DNA of 13,881 nt from Alphaproteobacteria bacterium (GCA_017936185.1 JAGBGA010000030.1:1-13881), one strand, 5' to 3'; numbered from the stretch's first letter, positions 1 through 6,894 are shown. The notes: a model not told the origin generated them from the letters alone. A program made the numbers and translations.

Positions 1-8
1 GACAACCC

Positions 9-79
9 CACACACATCGTCATGCCGGCGACGGCCGGTATCCATTGCAAAAAAACACACCACAAGAATACACTCTTAA
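9..79. repeat. Extragenic palindromic repeat, copy 1
   Basis: This block of about 71 bp recurs at 121-192 with only a few differences and a one-base indel. Its core is a GC-rich hairpin, CCGGC-GACG-GCCGG with A/T extensions (22-29 pairs with 34-41). It is followed by a shared tail containing ATTGC, a run of A and CACTCTTAA. No convincing coding frame crosses it. It looks like the dispersed REP/RPE-like palindromes common in alphaproteobacterial intergenic DNA; family membership is inferred from form only. Confidence 0.75.
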
Positions 80-85
80 GCACAA

Positions 86-110
86 TGGACCCCGACCTTC
101 GTCGGGGTGA
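86..110. repeat. Extragenic palindrome, second type
   Basis: A perfect 8-bp stem, ACCCCGAC (89-96) with GTCGGGGT (101-108), closes a CTTC loop. It lies between the two copies of the longer repeat and has the same general form (GTCA or TGGA flank, GC stem, tetraloop) with a different stem sequence. It could fold in RNA or act as a protein-binding palindrome. It is not followed by a strong T-run, so I do not call it a terminator. Confidence 0.65.
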
Positions 111-120
111 CGACAAAGCC

Positions 121-192
121 CACACACACCGTCATACCGGCGACGGCCGGTATCCATTGCAAAAAAACACACAACAAGAAAAACACTCTTAA
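121..192. repeat. Extragenic palindromic repeat, copy 2
   Basis: This is the second copy of the 9-79 block, offset by about 112 bp. It carries the same GCCGG hairpin core (134-141 with 146-153) and the same downstream tail, with scattered substitutions such as a T/C change before CGTCAT. The near-tandem arrangement with a different palindrome in between suggests a cluster built up from mobile intergenic repeats. Confidence 0.75.
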
Positions 193-200
193 ACCCCTTT

Positions 201-225
201 GTCACTCCTGCGCAGGCAGGAGTGG
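201..225. repeat. Extragenic palindrome, third type
   Basis: A perfect stem ACTCCTGC (204-211) with GCAGGAGT (216-223) has a four-base loop and a GTC flank like the other palindromes. It is the third distinct stem sequence within 230 bp, so the region is a mixed cluster and not a single tandem array. Confidence 0.65.
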
Positions 226-286
226 GTCTTGAAACCGTCCGCGCCGGGGTTAAGGGATTTAAGAATAAAAAACATAAAAATACCGT

Positions 287-315
287 TTGTAAAAAGTGGT
301 GAAACATGCTAAAAT
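287..315 (+). promoter_or_regulatory. Sigma-70-like extended -10 promoter for the Cys-rich protein gene
   Basis: The -35-like TTGTAA (287-292) and -10-like TAAAAT (310-315) are separated by 17 bp. A TG dinucleotide at 307-308 makes an extended -10. Transcription would start near 322 and leave a leader of about 130 nt before the ATG at 455. Confidence 0.55.
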
Positions 316-337
316 AAAGGGCGAAAGGGGGATTTTT

Positions 338-444
338 TGTGCCGAATCCAAACCACCGTTTGGATTATGCATAAAGCAAAAGAAAAAAGCCGGGATTTCG
401 GGCGTTTTGGAATCAAAAACTGTGCCGAATCCAAACGGTGGTTT
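338..444 (+). repeat. Repeat-rich 5' leader with alternative hairpins
   Basis: The 16-bp sequence TGTGCCGAATCCAAAC occurs as a direct repeat at 338-353 and 421-436. The 17-bp sequence AAACCACCGTTTGGATT (350-366) recurs inverted at 428-444. The left copy can also fold on itself: AATCCAAAC (345-353) with GTTTGGATT (358-366) around a CACC loop. The self-hairpin and the long-range helix are therefore mutually exclusive. The right arm contains GGTGG close upstream of the ATG at 455. A regulatory leader is plausible but unproven; decayed repeats are the alternative. Confidence 0.55.
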
Positions 445-454
445 TATAAGACAT

Positions 455-2860
455 ATGAAGACAAAATTTCTGACTTTTTTAAGTATGATTGTTGCCATTG
501 GAATTGGTGTAAATTCGGCCTGGGGTGGGACGTGTGGTGATAAAAGCGTTAGCTTTAGTCGTTTTGAAGAACCAGAGCACAGAAATTTTTTGTATTCTAA
601 TAAGTACGATTTTGATATAGCTGATTGGTGTCACCTTAATAAACAAAGTTGGTGTGTGTCAACGTTTGATTATGGTGAAGAGCCTAAGAAGATTAGTGAC
701 AATGTATATAAATGTGACACAAGTGACTGTGGAGCAGGTACATTCGTGTATATGAAGCCGAACCATTATTTTGACGATAAAAATATAAACGAAGAAGGAC
801 TTTATATTTGTGTAATTCAAGGTGGTGGGAATACAAGATGGTATCCGCATAAAGTAGAAAGATGTCCCTGTGATTTAAGTAAGTGGACGAAGATTAAAAC
901 GGTCAAAAATGCTAGCGATGATAGGGATTGGTATTATAAGATTGAAAAAGATACACGAAAAAGTTGCTATATCGACAAAACCGACAAAAAGAACTGCGGT
1001 TGTTTAGAAGGCACAAAAGGTTATAATGTTGGGGAAGATGTAGGTGTTTCTTGTTCCAGTGTGATGTATCTGAATGGAATAGAAAACGCAACAAAATGTT
1101 ATAAAGTTTGTGTTGATGGAGGGAAGTGGGAAACAAAAATAAAAGAATGTAAGGGAGGATACAGAGTTGCAGATGATGGGTTTGCTTGTGTTGAAGCGAC
1201 AAATACCCCATCGACCACCACATCCACCCCATCCACCAATAACGGTGAATGTAGCCCAGATGAACTTAATGGAAAGAATGCAAGTAAAGGAAAAAAAAGC
1301 GGTGATACGTGTATTGCAACAAAATGTAAAGATGGTGCGTATTTGGTTGTGAAAGACAATCAAAGTCAAGGTTGGTGTGTCTTTCCGACATTTTGCAAAG
1401 ATAAGCCAAATACAAAACTTAATATTATTAATAATGACAAAACGGATTTACAATGCGTGCCGATTGAACCCAGTGAACCCGCCGCCGGTGAAGAACCCGT
1501 CACCGAAGCGCCCGCCGAAGAACAGGGCGATGTGTCCACGTCTGGTGACCAAACGCCCGCCGATACATCAGCCACCGAACAAGAAGCATGTGCCAAGGTT
1601 GGACGTTGGGCGTTAGGTACTTGTGTATGTAACGATATATATAAACAATGGAATCATGACAAATTGGATTGTGAATATATACCATATATGCCACAACAAA
1701 CAAATACAGAATGTATTGATGCGGGTGGCACTTGGACCATGGATAAAAGGTGTATTTGCCCCGAAGAAAAAGAAAGAAAAGGGCAATATTGTGTTGAAAA
1801 GTCTGGCGCGCCCACCGATACACCAACCACCGGACAAGACCCATGTGCCGCCGGTGGTGGGACGCCTGGGGATGATGGCGCGTGCGATTGTGGTGATGGT
1901 AAAATGTGGGATGACACACAAAAGCAATGTGTTGGCGCGACCGATGCCGGGGGCGATGCCATCACCAGTGAAGAAGCACCGTCTGGCGAAAATACTGATG
2001 TCGAAAATAGTGACAGTCAAGATGGTGAAAGTGCGGGACAGGATGTTGCCCAAGAAACCCCGGTTGACCCGGCGGTGGAATGTTCGGAAAATGGTGGCAA
2101 ATGGGATGCGCAATCCAATCAATGCATAACGCCGGAAATGCAACGTGAAATTGACAGGCAAAAATCACAAGAAAACGTCGATAAATTAAAGGCGGATGCC
2201 GACGCCGCACGTGAACGCGAACAATCGACGGAAAACAAATTAATTGGCGCGGCGGGCATTGGCGCAACCGGTATTGGTGGCATGATGTTGGCACAAAGCG
2301 CCGCCGAAAACGCCGCCGATGACGATGCCGAACGCGCAATGCGGGCATACCTGGCCACGTTCCGATGTGATTATGGTGGGGGCAAAACCGTTCGCGGTGG
2401 TGAACAAGAAATCGAATTGCCGGGTGGAAATGAACTGATTAATCTTTACAGTGAATATATCGCATTGGCAAATGATTTAAAGGTACGCAAAGAACAATTG
2501 GGGTTAAAACCCGGGATTGAATCGGAACCGATATTGGATGGTGCAACATCGGGTCTTTATGACGATATTGCGGTTGGCAAGACGGGCGGTGCGTACACGT
2601 CACTTGCGCGTGCGTTAATGGACCCCAAGGGCGCGGATGCGGCGGCATGGGCGGCCCAACGCGCGGAAACAGCGAAAAATCTGAAAACCGGGGCAATTAC
2701 CGCGGGTGTTGGCGCCGGTGGCAGTATGATTGGTAACCTTGCAATAAATTCGGGCGAAGACAAAAAGAATAAAGCAAACGAAATCGAACGTAAATACGAC
2801 GCCAAAAAAGTATCAGGCGACACAATAAACGCAAACAAAAACACCCCCACCGAACAATAG
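455..2860 (+). CDS. Secreted or surface Cys-rich mosaic protein
   Basis: The function is unknown. The start at 455 is chosen because a signal peptide begins there: MKTK, a hydrophobic stretch to about residue 20, then NSAWGG. An upstream GTG at 296 would add 53 unlikely residues spanning the repeat-rich leader. The product is about 801 aa. Residues ~25-300 form a Cys-rich region, followed by Thr/Ser/Pro and Glu-rich linkers. Several short modules of the type C-x-GG-x-W/G...C-x-C come next (around CIDAGGTW, CAAGGGTP, CSENGGKW). Then come a charged coiled-coil stretch, a glycine-zipper hydrophobic segment (GAAGIGATGIGGMML), a domain with ATFRCDYGGG, and a second Gly-rich hydrophobic segment (TAGVGAGGSMIGNL). 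I recall similar C-terminal domains in gut Alphaproteobacteria proteins. Codon composition shifts from AT-rich before about 1450 to GC-richer after, suggesting a mosaic origin. It stops at TAG. Confidence 0.8.
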   Translation: MKTKFLTFLSMIVAIGIGVNSAWGGTCGDKSVSFSRFEEPEHRNFLYSNKYDFDIADWCHLNKQSWCVSTFDYGEEPKKISDNVYKCDTSDCGAGTFVYMKPNHYFDDKNINEEGLYICVIQGGGNTRWYPHKVERCPCDLSKWTKIKTVKNASDDRDWYYKIEKDTRKSCYIDKTDKKNCGCLEGTKGYNVGEDVGVSCSSVMYLNGIENATKCYKVCVDGGKWETKIKECKGGYRVADDGFACVEATNTPSTTTSTPSTNNGECSPDELNGKNASKGKKSGDTCIATKCKDGAYLVVKDNQSQGWCVFPTFCKDKPNTKLNIINNDKTDLQCVPIEPSEPAAGEEPVTEAPAEEQGDVSTSGDQTPADTSATEQEACAKVGRWALGTCVCNDIYKQWNHDKLDCEYIPYMPQQTNTECIDAGGTWTMDKRCICPEEKERKGQYCVEKSGAPTDTPTTGQDPCAAGGGTPGDDGACDCGDGKMWDDTQKQCVGATDAGGDAITSEEAPSGENTDVENSDSQDGESAGQDVAQETPVDPAVECSENGGKWDAQSNQCITPEMQREIDRQKSQENVDKLKADADAAREREQSTENKLIGAAGIGATGIGGMMLAQSAAENAADDDAERAMRAYLATFRCDYGGGKTVRGGEQEIELPGGNELINLYSEYIALANDLKVRKEQLGLKPGIESEPILDGATSGLYDDIAVGKTGGAYTSLARALMDPKGADAAAWAAQRAETAKNLKTGAITAGVGAGGSMIGNLAINSGEDKKNKANEIERKYDAKKVSGDTINANKNTPTEQ

Positions 2861-2912
2861 TCATGCCCCAGCACCACATATAAAAAATAAAAATTAAGAT
2901 ATTAAATCCCTG

Positions 2913-2942
2913 TTGACACGATTTCAAAAAATTTACTATGAT
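2913..2942 (+). promoter_or_regulatory. Sigma-70-like promoter of the proton-channel operon
   Basis: A perfect TTGACA (2913-2918) and TATGAT (2937-2942) are separated by 18 bp. Transcription would start near 2949, just upstream of a purine-rich ribosome binding site (AGCGAGAGA) and the ATG at 2967. This gives the motA/tolQ-like pair its own transcript, separate from the upstream Cys-rich gene. Confidence 0.7.
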
Positions 2943-2966
2943 TATATCAAAGCGAGAGATATAACC

Positions 2967-3740
2967 ATGACCAAACATTTTCATAACGCGCTTAATCTGA
3001 TGGCTTTATTCACCGCATTGCTGGTTGCGGCGGTTATGTATTTTTGGGCGGAATTCATTGAAATTTCAACCGCAAACATATGGTTAAACGGTGTAATTAT
3101 CGGCACAACAATATTTGGTATTGGCCAGTGCTTTGTCCACATGTTCCGGCTTTTACCAGAATACAAATGGTTGCATGGTTATATAAATAAAAAGCGCAAC
3201 ATCGCCCTTGCCCCCGATTTACTGCGTCCGGTTGCCCAAATACTTACATCGCGCCCAAGTCGCATTTCCGCAAACGACGTTAACGGTTTACTTGACATGA
3301 TATTAATGCGTTTTGATGACACGCGCGAATCGATAAATTATATAACCAACACATTAATCTTTTTGGGATTATTGGGAACATTCTGGGGGCTTATTTTAAC
3401 CGTTGGCGGTTTCGCCGAAATAATTGGTGGTCTTAACTTTGCGGATGAAAGTGTACTTCAAACAATGCAGGCCGGCATGACCAAACCATTGGCGGGCATG
3501 GCAACCGCGTTTACCAGTTCTTTACTTGGCCTTGGGGGCAGCTTGGCCGTTGGTTTCCTGGGGCTTCAGGTACAGATTGCCCAAAACACAATGTATCACC
3601 AATTGGAAGATTTTCTTGCCAAGCGCACAAACATAAACGCAACTCAAGAAATCGCACGTATATTGCCACAAATCAACCTGGCAACACGTGAATTAACAAG
3701 AACAATTCAAAACATCGACCAAGACGAACAAAACGTCTAG
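2967..3740 (+). CDS. MotA/TolQ/ExbB-family proton channel protein
   Basis: This is a predicted inner-membrane stator subunit that would form a proton channel with the product of the next gene. The protein is 257 aa. Membrane segments lie near residues 9-28, 38-58, 125-147 and 182-202. The last two carry the family-type signatures LGLLGTFWGLI and P174-LAGMATAFTSSLLGLG. A cytoplasmic loop (about 60-120) and a short polar tail (205-257) complete it. The ATG at 2967 is chosen over an upstream TTG because that TTG is part of the promoter -35. The next gene starts 32 bp downstream behind its own purine-rich site, as in the alphaproteobacterial 'MotA/TolQ/ExbB plus peptidoglycan-binding protein' pairs. 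There are no flagellar or tol genes nearby, so a flagellar or TolQ role is not supported; the driven process is unknown. Confidence 0.85.
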   Translation: MTKHFHNALNLMALFTALLVAAVMYFWAEFIEISTANIWLNGVIIGTTIFGIGQCFVHMFRLLPEYKWLHGYINKKRNIALAPDLLRPVAQILTSRPSRISANDVNGLLDMILMRFDDTRESINYITNTLIFLGLLGTFWGLILTVGGFAEIIGGLNFADESVLQTMQAGMTKPLAGMATAFTSSLLGLGGSLAVGFLGLQVQIAQNTMYHQLEDFLAKRTNINATQEIARILPQINLATRELTRTIQNIDQDEQNV

Positions 3741-3772
3741 CAAAAAAATATCTAACCAGAGAGAGAAACACA

Positions 3773-4885
3773 ATGTTAAAACTTCGTTATCGTAACAAAC
3801 CAAACGCATGGCCCGGATTCGTCGATTTATTTTCGAACTTGGTTATCATATTGATATTCTTGCTGATTGTGTTTGTATTTTTATGGACCACAACCAGTGT
3901 ATTTAACAAATCGACCGGCGCCCGCGCGGTTGCAGACTTGAAACAAATAAACGCAGAACAAGCGCAAACCATTGAACAAATGGTGGCCGACGAACGCGAA
4001 GCGAACTATCTTTTGACACGTGCCCGCGATGAATTATTGGGTCTTGAACAAAACAATGCCGAATTAAACAACGAATTGGTTGCGATTGACACCAGCATTG
4101 AAGACTTGGTTACCGCATACGAAAATAAAATCCAAGAATTACAGCAAGAAATGGCCGGTATGCAGGAAACGGTGGACAAACTGAACGTGCAAATTGCCCA
4201 AGTAAAATTGGACAAAGAAAAAACAGCCGAACTGGAACAAGAACGCAAAAAATTACAAGACGAAATGACCGCGCAACGCGCCGCCCTTCAAGACCAGTTG
4301 GCAAAACTTCAAGCCGCCCTTGATGCCGCCGAAGAAAAATCGCGCAAACAAGAAATTCAATACGTCGAAATGTCAACGCGCCTTAATCGTGCATTGGCCG
4401 ACAAGATTGCGGAATTAAACGACGTTGCAAAATACCAATCTGAATTTTACAAAGGCATAAAATTGGCATTGGGCGAGCGCACCACAATACATGACGACGG
4501 CGACCGCTTTATTGTAAACAGTGACATTTTATTCCCCAGTGGTTCATACAAATTATCCGCCGAAGGAAAAAAGCAATTACACTTGATTGCCAACGTCATC
4601 AAAGACATGGAAGACAAAATCCCTACAAACATAAATTGGATTATTCGTGTTGATGGCCACACAGACAACGAAATGGTAATACCGGGCACCGCCAACTATA
4701 AAAACAACACCGAACTGTCATTCTTGCGCGCGGCCGCGGTTGCACGCGAATTAACAAACGCCGGTGTTGCAAAGCGTCGCTTGGTCCCAAGTGGCTTTGG
4801 CGATATGTATCCGGTCGCATTGGGCAACGACAAGGCAAGTCTTCAGAAAAATCGCCGTATTGAATTACAATTAACAAACCCATAA
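3773..4885 (+). CDS. OmpA/MotB-like peptidoglycan-binding stator partner
   Basis: The protein is 370 aa. It has a short cytoplasmic N-terminus, then one membrane segment (about 19-40) preceded by WPGFVD, where D18 sits like the proton-carrying Asp of MotB. A long periplasmic coiled coil follows (about 50-215, rich in Q/E/K/A). The C-terminal OmpA domain (about 240-370) contains FPSGSYKL, VDGHTDN (293-299), an LS-x-x-RA helix and NRRIEL (360-365), the usual peptidoglycan-binding signature. Together with the upstream channel gene it should form a proton-driven motor anchored to the cell wall. The architecture matches the alphaproteobacterial 'peptidoglycan-binding protein' neighbours of MotA/TolQ-like genes. 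It also resembles ZorB in outline, but no Zorya effector genes are present. It stops at TAA just before a strong terminator. Confidence 0.87.
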   Translation: MLKLRYRNKPNAWPGFVDLFSNLVIILIFLLIVFVFLWTTTSVFNKSTGARAVADLKQINAEQAQTIEQMVADEREANYLLTRARDELLGLEQNNAELNNELVAIDTSIEDLVTAYENKIQELQQEMAGMQETVDKLNVQIAQVKLDKEKTAELEQERKKLQDEMTAQRAALQDQLAKLQAALDAAEEKSRKQEIQYVEMSTRLNRALADKIAELNDVAKYQSEFYKGIKLALGERTTIHDDGDRFIVNSDILFPSGSYKLSAEGKKQLHLIANVIKDMEDKIPTNINWIIRVDGHTDNEMVIPGTANYKNNTELSFLRAAAVARELTNAGVAKRRLVPSGFGDMYPVALGNDKASLQKNRRIELQLTNP

Positions 4886-4889
4886 AAAA

Positions 4890-4917
4890 GTCCCCCGCAA
4901 ACGCGGGGCTTTCTTTT
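4890..4917 (+). terminator. Rho-independent terminator after the proton-channel operon
   Basis: The stem CCCCGC (4893-4898) pairs with GCGGGG (4903-4908) around an AAAC loop. It is followed by CTTTCTTTT on the plus strand and preceded by a run of A, so it may also serve the opposite strand. It begins 5 bp after the TAA of the OmpA-like gene. Confidence 0.85.
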
Positions 4918-5058
4918 AATCAATAATTTCCATTCGAATAATTTCATCTGGGCTTTCAACCCGACCATTGTTTCGTGCACTGCCCCGCTTTATTTTATCA
5001 ACAAATTCCATACCACTTGTCACACGTCCCCAAAGTGTATAATTGCCACTTTTTAATT
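4916..5058 (-). pseudogene. 3' remnant of a cyclophilin-type peptidyl-prolyl isomerase gene
   Basis: Read on the minus strand, the last 47 or so codons give L-K-SGNYTLWGRVTSGMEFVDKIKRG and end in SPDEIIRMEIID. This matches the C-terminal end of cyclophilins (YT-x-WG-x-V-x-x-GM-x-x-VD-x-I-K-x-G ... PD-x-I). The upstream part of the same frame has no cyclophilin features: no FH-x-x-I, GGD or Q-FF core. The other minus frames contain stops. The usual domain is about 150-170 residues, so only the last quarter or so is left. I infer that an earlier insertion or deletion replaced the 5' part. The frame stays open to about 5257, but that extension looks non-homologous. Confidence 0.6.
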
Positions 5059-5086
5059 CTAACTTTCGAACTCGGTGGAAATATTT

Positions 5087-5120
5087 GAAAACAAACAAAA
5101 ACTTGCCCCGATGGGCAAGC
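5087..5120 (-). terminator. Rho-independent terminator in the scar region
   Basis: On the minus strand CTTGCCC-ATCG-GGGCAAG (stem arms 5102-5108 and 5113-5119) is followed by TTTTTGTTTGTTTT (down to 5087). This is a strong intrinsic terminator for something transcribed leftward, yet no recognisable gene lies immediately upstream of it. It sits 11 bp left of a sequence resembling the end of tRNA-Gln, so it may be the terminator of a lost tRNA copy. Confidence 0.6.
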
Positions 5121-5130
5121 TTTGAAACTA

Positions 5131-5149
5131 TGGTTGGGGCAGCTGATTC
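5131..5149 (-). other. Third tRNA-Gln 3'-end-like fragment (possible old attachment scar)
   Basis: TGGTTGGGGCAGCTGATTC differs from the first 20 bases of the intact tRNA-Gln locus (11761-11780) only by loss of one G. It lies in the same order relative to a terminator hairpin as the other two copies. The match is short, so chance or remnant coding sequence is possible. If real, it marks an earlier integration or recombination at this tRNA. Confidence 0.4.
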
Positions 5150-5272
5150 CCTCGGCATAAAAATGCCTGTGGGGCATTCGTTAGCACTTGAACTGCACTT
5201 CGTTTGTTCTCGTTTACTCATTGTCGAACCAGTGCAACAAATTGTTGCATGGTACAAACCAACGCACCACAG

Positions 5273-5303
5273 ACCAAAATTAAAACGCCCACACAGGGCG
5301 TTT
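5273..5303 (-). terminator. Terminator next to attL (ancestral tRNA-Gln terminator)
   Basis: A perfect 8-bp stem, AAACGCCC (5283-5290) with GGGCGTTT (5296-5303), has an ACACA loop. On the minus strand it is followed by TTAATTTT. It lies directly downstream of the left tRNA 3' fragment, so it was probably the original terminator of the tRNA-Gln gene before the element inserted. The plus strand has a weaker GAATTTT tail. Confidence 0.7.
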
Positions 5304-5308
5304 GAATT

Positions 5309-5354
5309 TTGGTTGGGGCAGCTGGATTCGAACCAACACTGACGGAGTCAGAGT
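5309..5354. repeat. attL: 46-bp duplicated tRNA-Gln 3' end
   Basis: It is identical over 46 bp to 11760-11805. It contains the CCA end, discriminator base, acceptor 3' strand, T arm, variable loop and the anticodon region of tRNA-Gln in minus orientation. Beyond 5354 the sequence turns to TTTTT and no longer matches the tRNA, so this copy is non-functional. It marks the left boundary of the element. Confidence 0.92.
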
Positions 5355-5460
5355 TTTTTCATAATAAAAGACCATAACCTACCATCACCACCAATAACAA
5401 GAACCACAAGGCTTCATTTGTTCTCAAATGTTATCAACAGTCACTGTTTTTATTACAGAC

Positions 5461-5477
5461 TGTCCCACCTGTGTCCC
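5461..5477 (+). promoter_or_regulatory. Putative recombinase arm site, left end
   Basis: TGTCCC-ACCTG-TGTCCC consists of two hexamers with 11-bp periodicity. The same TGTCCC-N5-TGTCCC arrangement occurs twice near the right end (11566-11582 inverted, 11671-11687 direct). Paired hexamers at one helical turn near both ends of an element suit the arm-type sites bound by the N-terminal domain of tyrosine recombinases. The binding protein is inferred. The rest of 5355-5481 holds only a small CATTTG/CAAATG hairpin and the palindrome ACAGTCACTGT. Confidence 0.5.
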
Positions 5478-5481
5478 ACCA

Positions 5482-6780
5482 TTATTCGTCTTCACTATCA
5501 CATTCTGATTTGAGTTCATCGTCTTTTTTTTCTCGCTTACTATTTGCAACATTTGAATAAACATCCGCTACAGCAGACAAGATTTTTGCAGCGTTTTCAG
5601 CCCCCCCTATACGGTTTACCCATTTTTCTGACACGTTAAGCAAGGCAATCATCGGATTGTCGCTTTTTTCGTGATTTGTTATACAGTCACTGGGGTTCTT
5701 TGCAGCAGCATCTAATGTTTGGTCTAACAATTTTACTTTTAGTTTCTGCGACATATCGTCATCACCAACGTCTGCAATTTGCTTGGCGAGTCCTGCATAA
5801 GTTTTTGCTGTTGCCTCTTTGTGAGAGTATTCTTCAATCAGTTTTTTGGATGTTTTCAAGTTTGTATTTTGGAATATGCCCAACCATATAAGTGCAGCAC
5901 AAACTGGTACCAACATAAGGGTCAAATGCGGAGCTTCATCCAATGCGACAGAGACCCCAACGGTACACATCAACACAATTGTGACAATCGTTGGAATAAT
6001 GGCAACGCATGCCAAAATGCTAATCATCCAGACAAATCTTTTGTACCCGTTGTTATAATTTTTCTCTTCTGTTTCCCGTTTGTTTTTATATGCCTCGGCT
6101 AACCCTGCAGACATCGCCCCTGGCAATAAGTTTTCAACTTGGTCTTTTAACGAATTGTATTGAACAGCCCATCCGTTAATGGTATCTGCATAATTTTTTT
6201 TGGTGTTTTTTTCTAGTTCATCCAGTTGAACAGTCAACTTATCGTATGTTTTGTCAAGCCGCTCTTTAAGCCCATCAACATGCTGAACCTCCCCTGTTTC
6301 TGAATTTTTCGTATCATATCCAAACAACGTCTGATACAGTTTGCGGATTTCGTTTTTGTCTTTTTCCGCCTGAGAATATAATGTTCCGATATTATTAACC
6401 TGTTCATTCATTGTTTCAATGTCGTCCAGGATATTAGGGTTAGCCTCAATCACTTTTTTAATTTCGTCCGCTTTGTCAGAAAGTTCTTGAATATCGTCAG
6501 TTAAAGCACGTATCGTTGCCACATCTTTCTCAGCCGATTGTGCAAATCCTGATATCGCACCAGTTTTGGAAACAATATCATTGTAAACCGTTTCATATTC
6601 TTTATATTTACCTTTCAGCTGAGCCAAACTCCTAACCAAGCTTGTAGCATTTTTTGTTTCTTCTGGAACGCTTATCTCACAGGCAGCAATTCGCTTTGAC
6701 AACTTTTCTACGTCGGTTTTCAACAGCTCCAATTCTTTCAAAACACTTTCAGAATTCGTAAAATCGTACTTTTTTTTCAT
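5482..6780 (-). CDS. Membrane-anchored coiled-coil protein of unknown function (element cargo)
   Basis: The start at 6780 (MKKKYDF, 432 aa) is preferred because AGGGG lies 9 nt upstream; an ATG 39 nt earlier has no ribosome site. Residues 10-215 are almost entirely helical and charged, with LFGYD (152-156) and HVDGLKERLDKTY (167-179) in the middle. A NLLPGAMSAGLAEAY segment (217-231) precedes two membrane segments (about 249-275 and 286-304). After them comes a cytoplasmic region with EEYSHKEATAKTY (316-328) and a Lys/Glu/Asp-rich tail. I recall LLPGA...GLA and EEY-x-HKE-x-x-A-K-x-Y from membrane proteins of unknown function in bacterial mobile and defence-rich regions, but I cannot confirm the family. 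It is transcribed toward attL, alone, and divergently from the lipoprotein/GIY-YIG pair. A sensor or abortive-infection role is speculation. Confidence 0.8.
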   Translation of the reverse strand: MKKKYDFTNSESVLKELELLKTDVEKLSKRIAACEISVPEETKNATSLVRSLAQLKGKYKEYETVYNDIVSKTGAISGFAQSAEKDVATIRALTDDIQELSDKADEIKKVIEANPNILDDIETMNEQVNNIGTLYSQAEKDKNEIRKLYQTLFGYDTKNSETGEVQHVDGLKERLDKTYDKLTVQLDELEKNTKKNYADTINGWAVQYNSLKDQVENLLPGAMSAGLAEAYKNKRETEEKNYNNGYKRFVWMISILACVAIIPTIVTIVLMCTVGVSVALDEAPHLTLMLVPVCAALIWLGIFQNTNLKTSKKLIEEYSHKEATAKTYAGLAKQIADVGDDDMSQKLKVKLLDQTLDAAAKNPSDCITNHEKSDNPMIALLNVSEKWVNRIGGAENAAKILSAVADVYSNVANSKREKKDDELKSECDSEDE

Positions 6781-6823
6781 TAATGACACCCCTAATACCA
6801 CATTGTTATCTTTTATCATTGAC

Positions 6824-6886
6824 TATCATAGACAATCACCGTCAACTTTTCCATTGTTTTTTCTACATATCTAATATATCATAGAC
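6824..6886. promoter_or_regulatory. Paired TATCATAGAC sites in the divergent intergenic region
   Basis: The 10-mer TATCATAGAC occurs at 6824-6833 and 6877-6886, 53 bp apart and on the same strand. The first lies in a near-palindrome (TTGACTAT with ATAGACAA). The second overlaps the proposed -10 of the rightward promoter. This could be an operator pair for a repressor acting on both divergent units. No regulator gene of obvious match is encoded next to it. Confidence 0.35.
6854..6882 (+). promoter_or_regulatory. Putative promoter for the structured leader and cargo genes
   Basis: TTGTTT (6854-6859) and TATCAT (6877-6882) are separated by 17 bp. Transcription would begin near 6889, about 6 nt before the first helix of the folded leader (6895). 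That close fit supports the leader being made as RNA. The AT-rich context makes chance matches likely. Confidence 0.45.
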
Positions 6887-6894
6887 GTGTATCC

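Noticed and set aside
296..454. N-terminal extension of the Cys-rich protein from a GTG at 296.
   Set aside because: It starts upstream of the predicted -10 and runs through inverted repeats. The signal peptide begins at the ATG at 455.
2967..4885. Zorya defence system (ZorA/ZorB).
   Set aside because: Only the stator-like pair is present. There is no ZorC/D/E, and the channel protein lacks the long C-terminal coiled tail of ZorA. The pair fits the common alphaproteobacterial chromosomal family better.
5043..5342. Plus-strand open frame of 99 codons ending in LGQLDSNQH.
   Set aside because: It runs through the antisense of tRNA-Gln and two terminators. This is a typical tRNA-shadow translation with no ribosome site.
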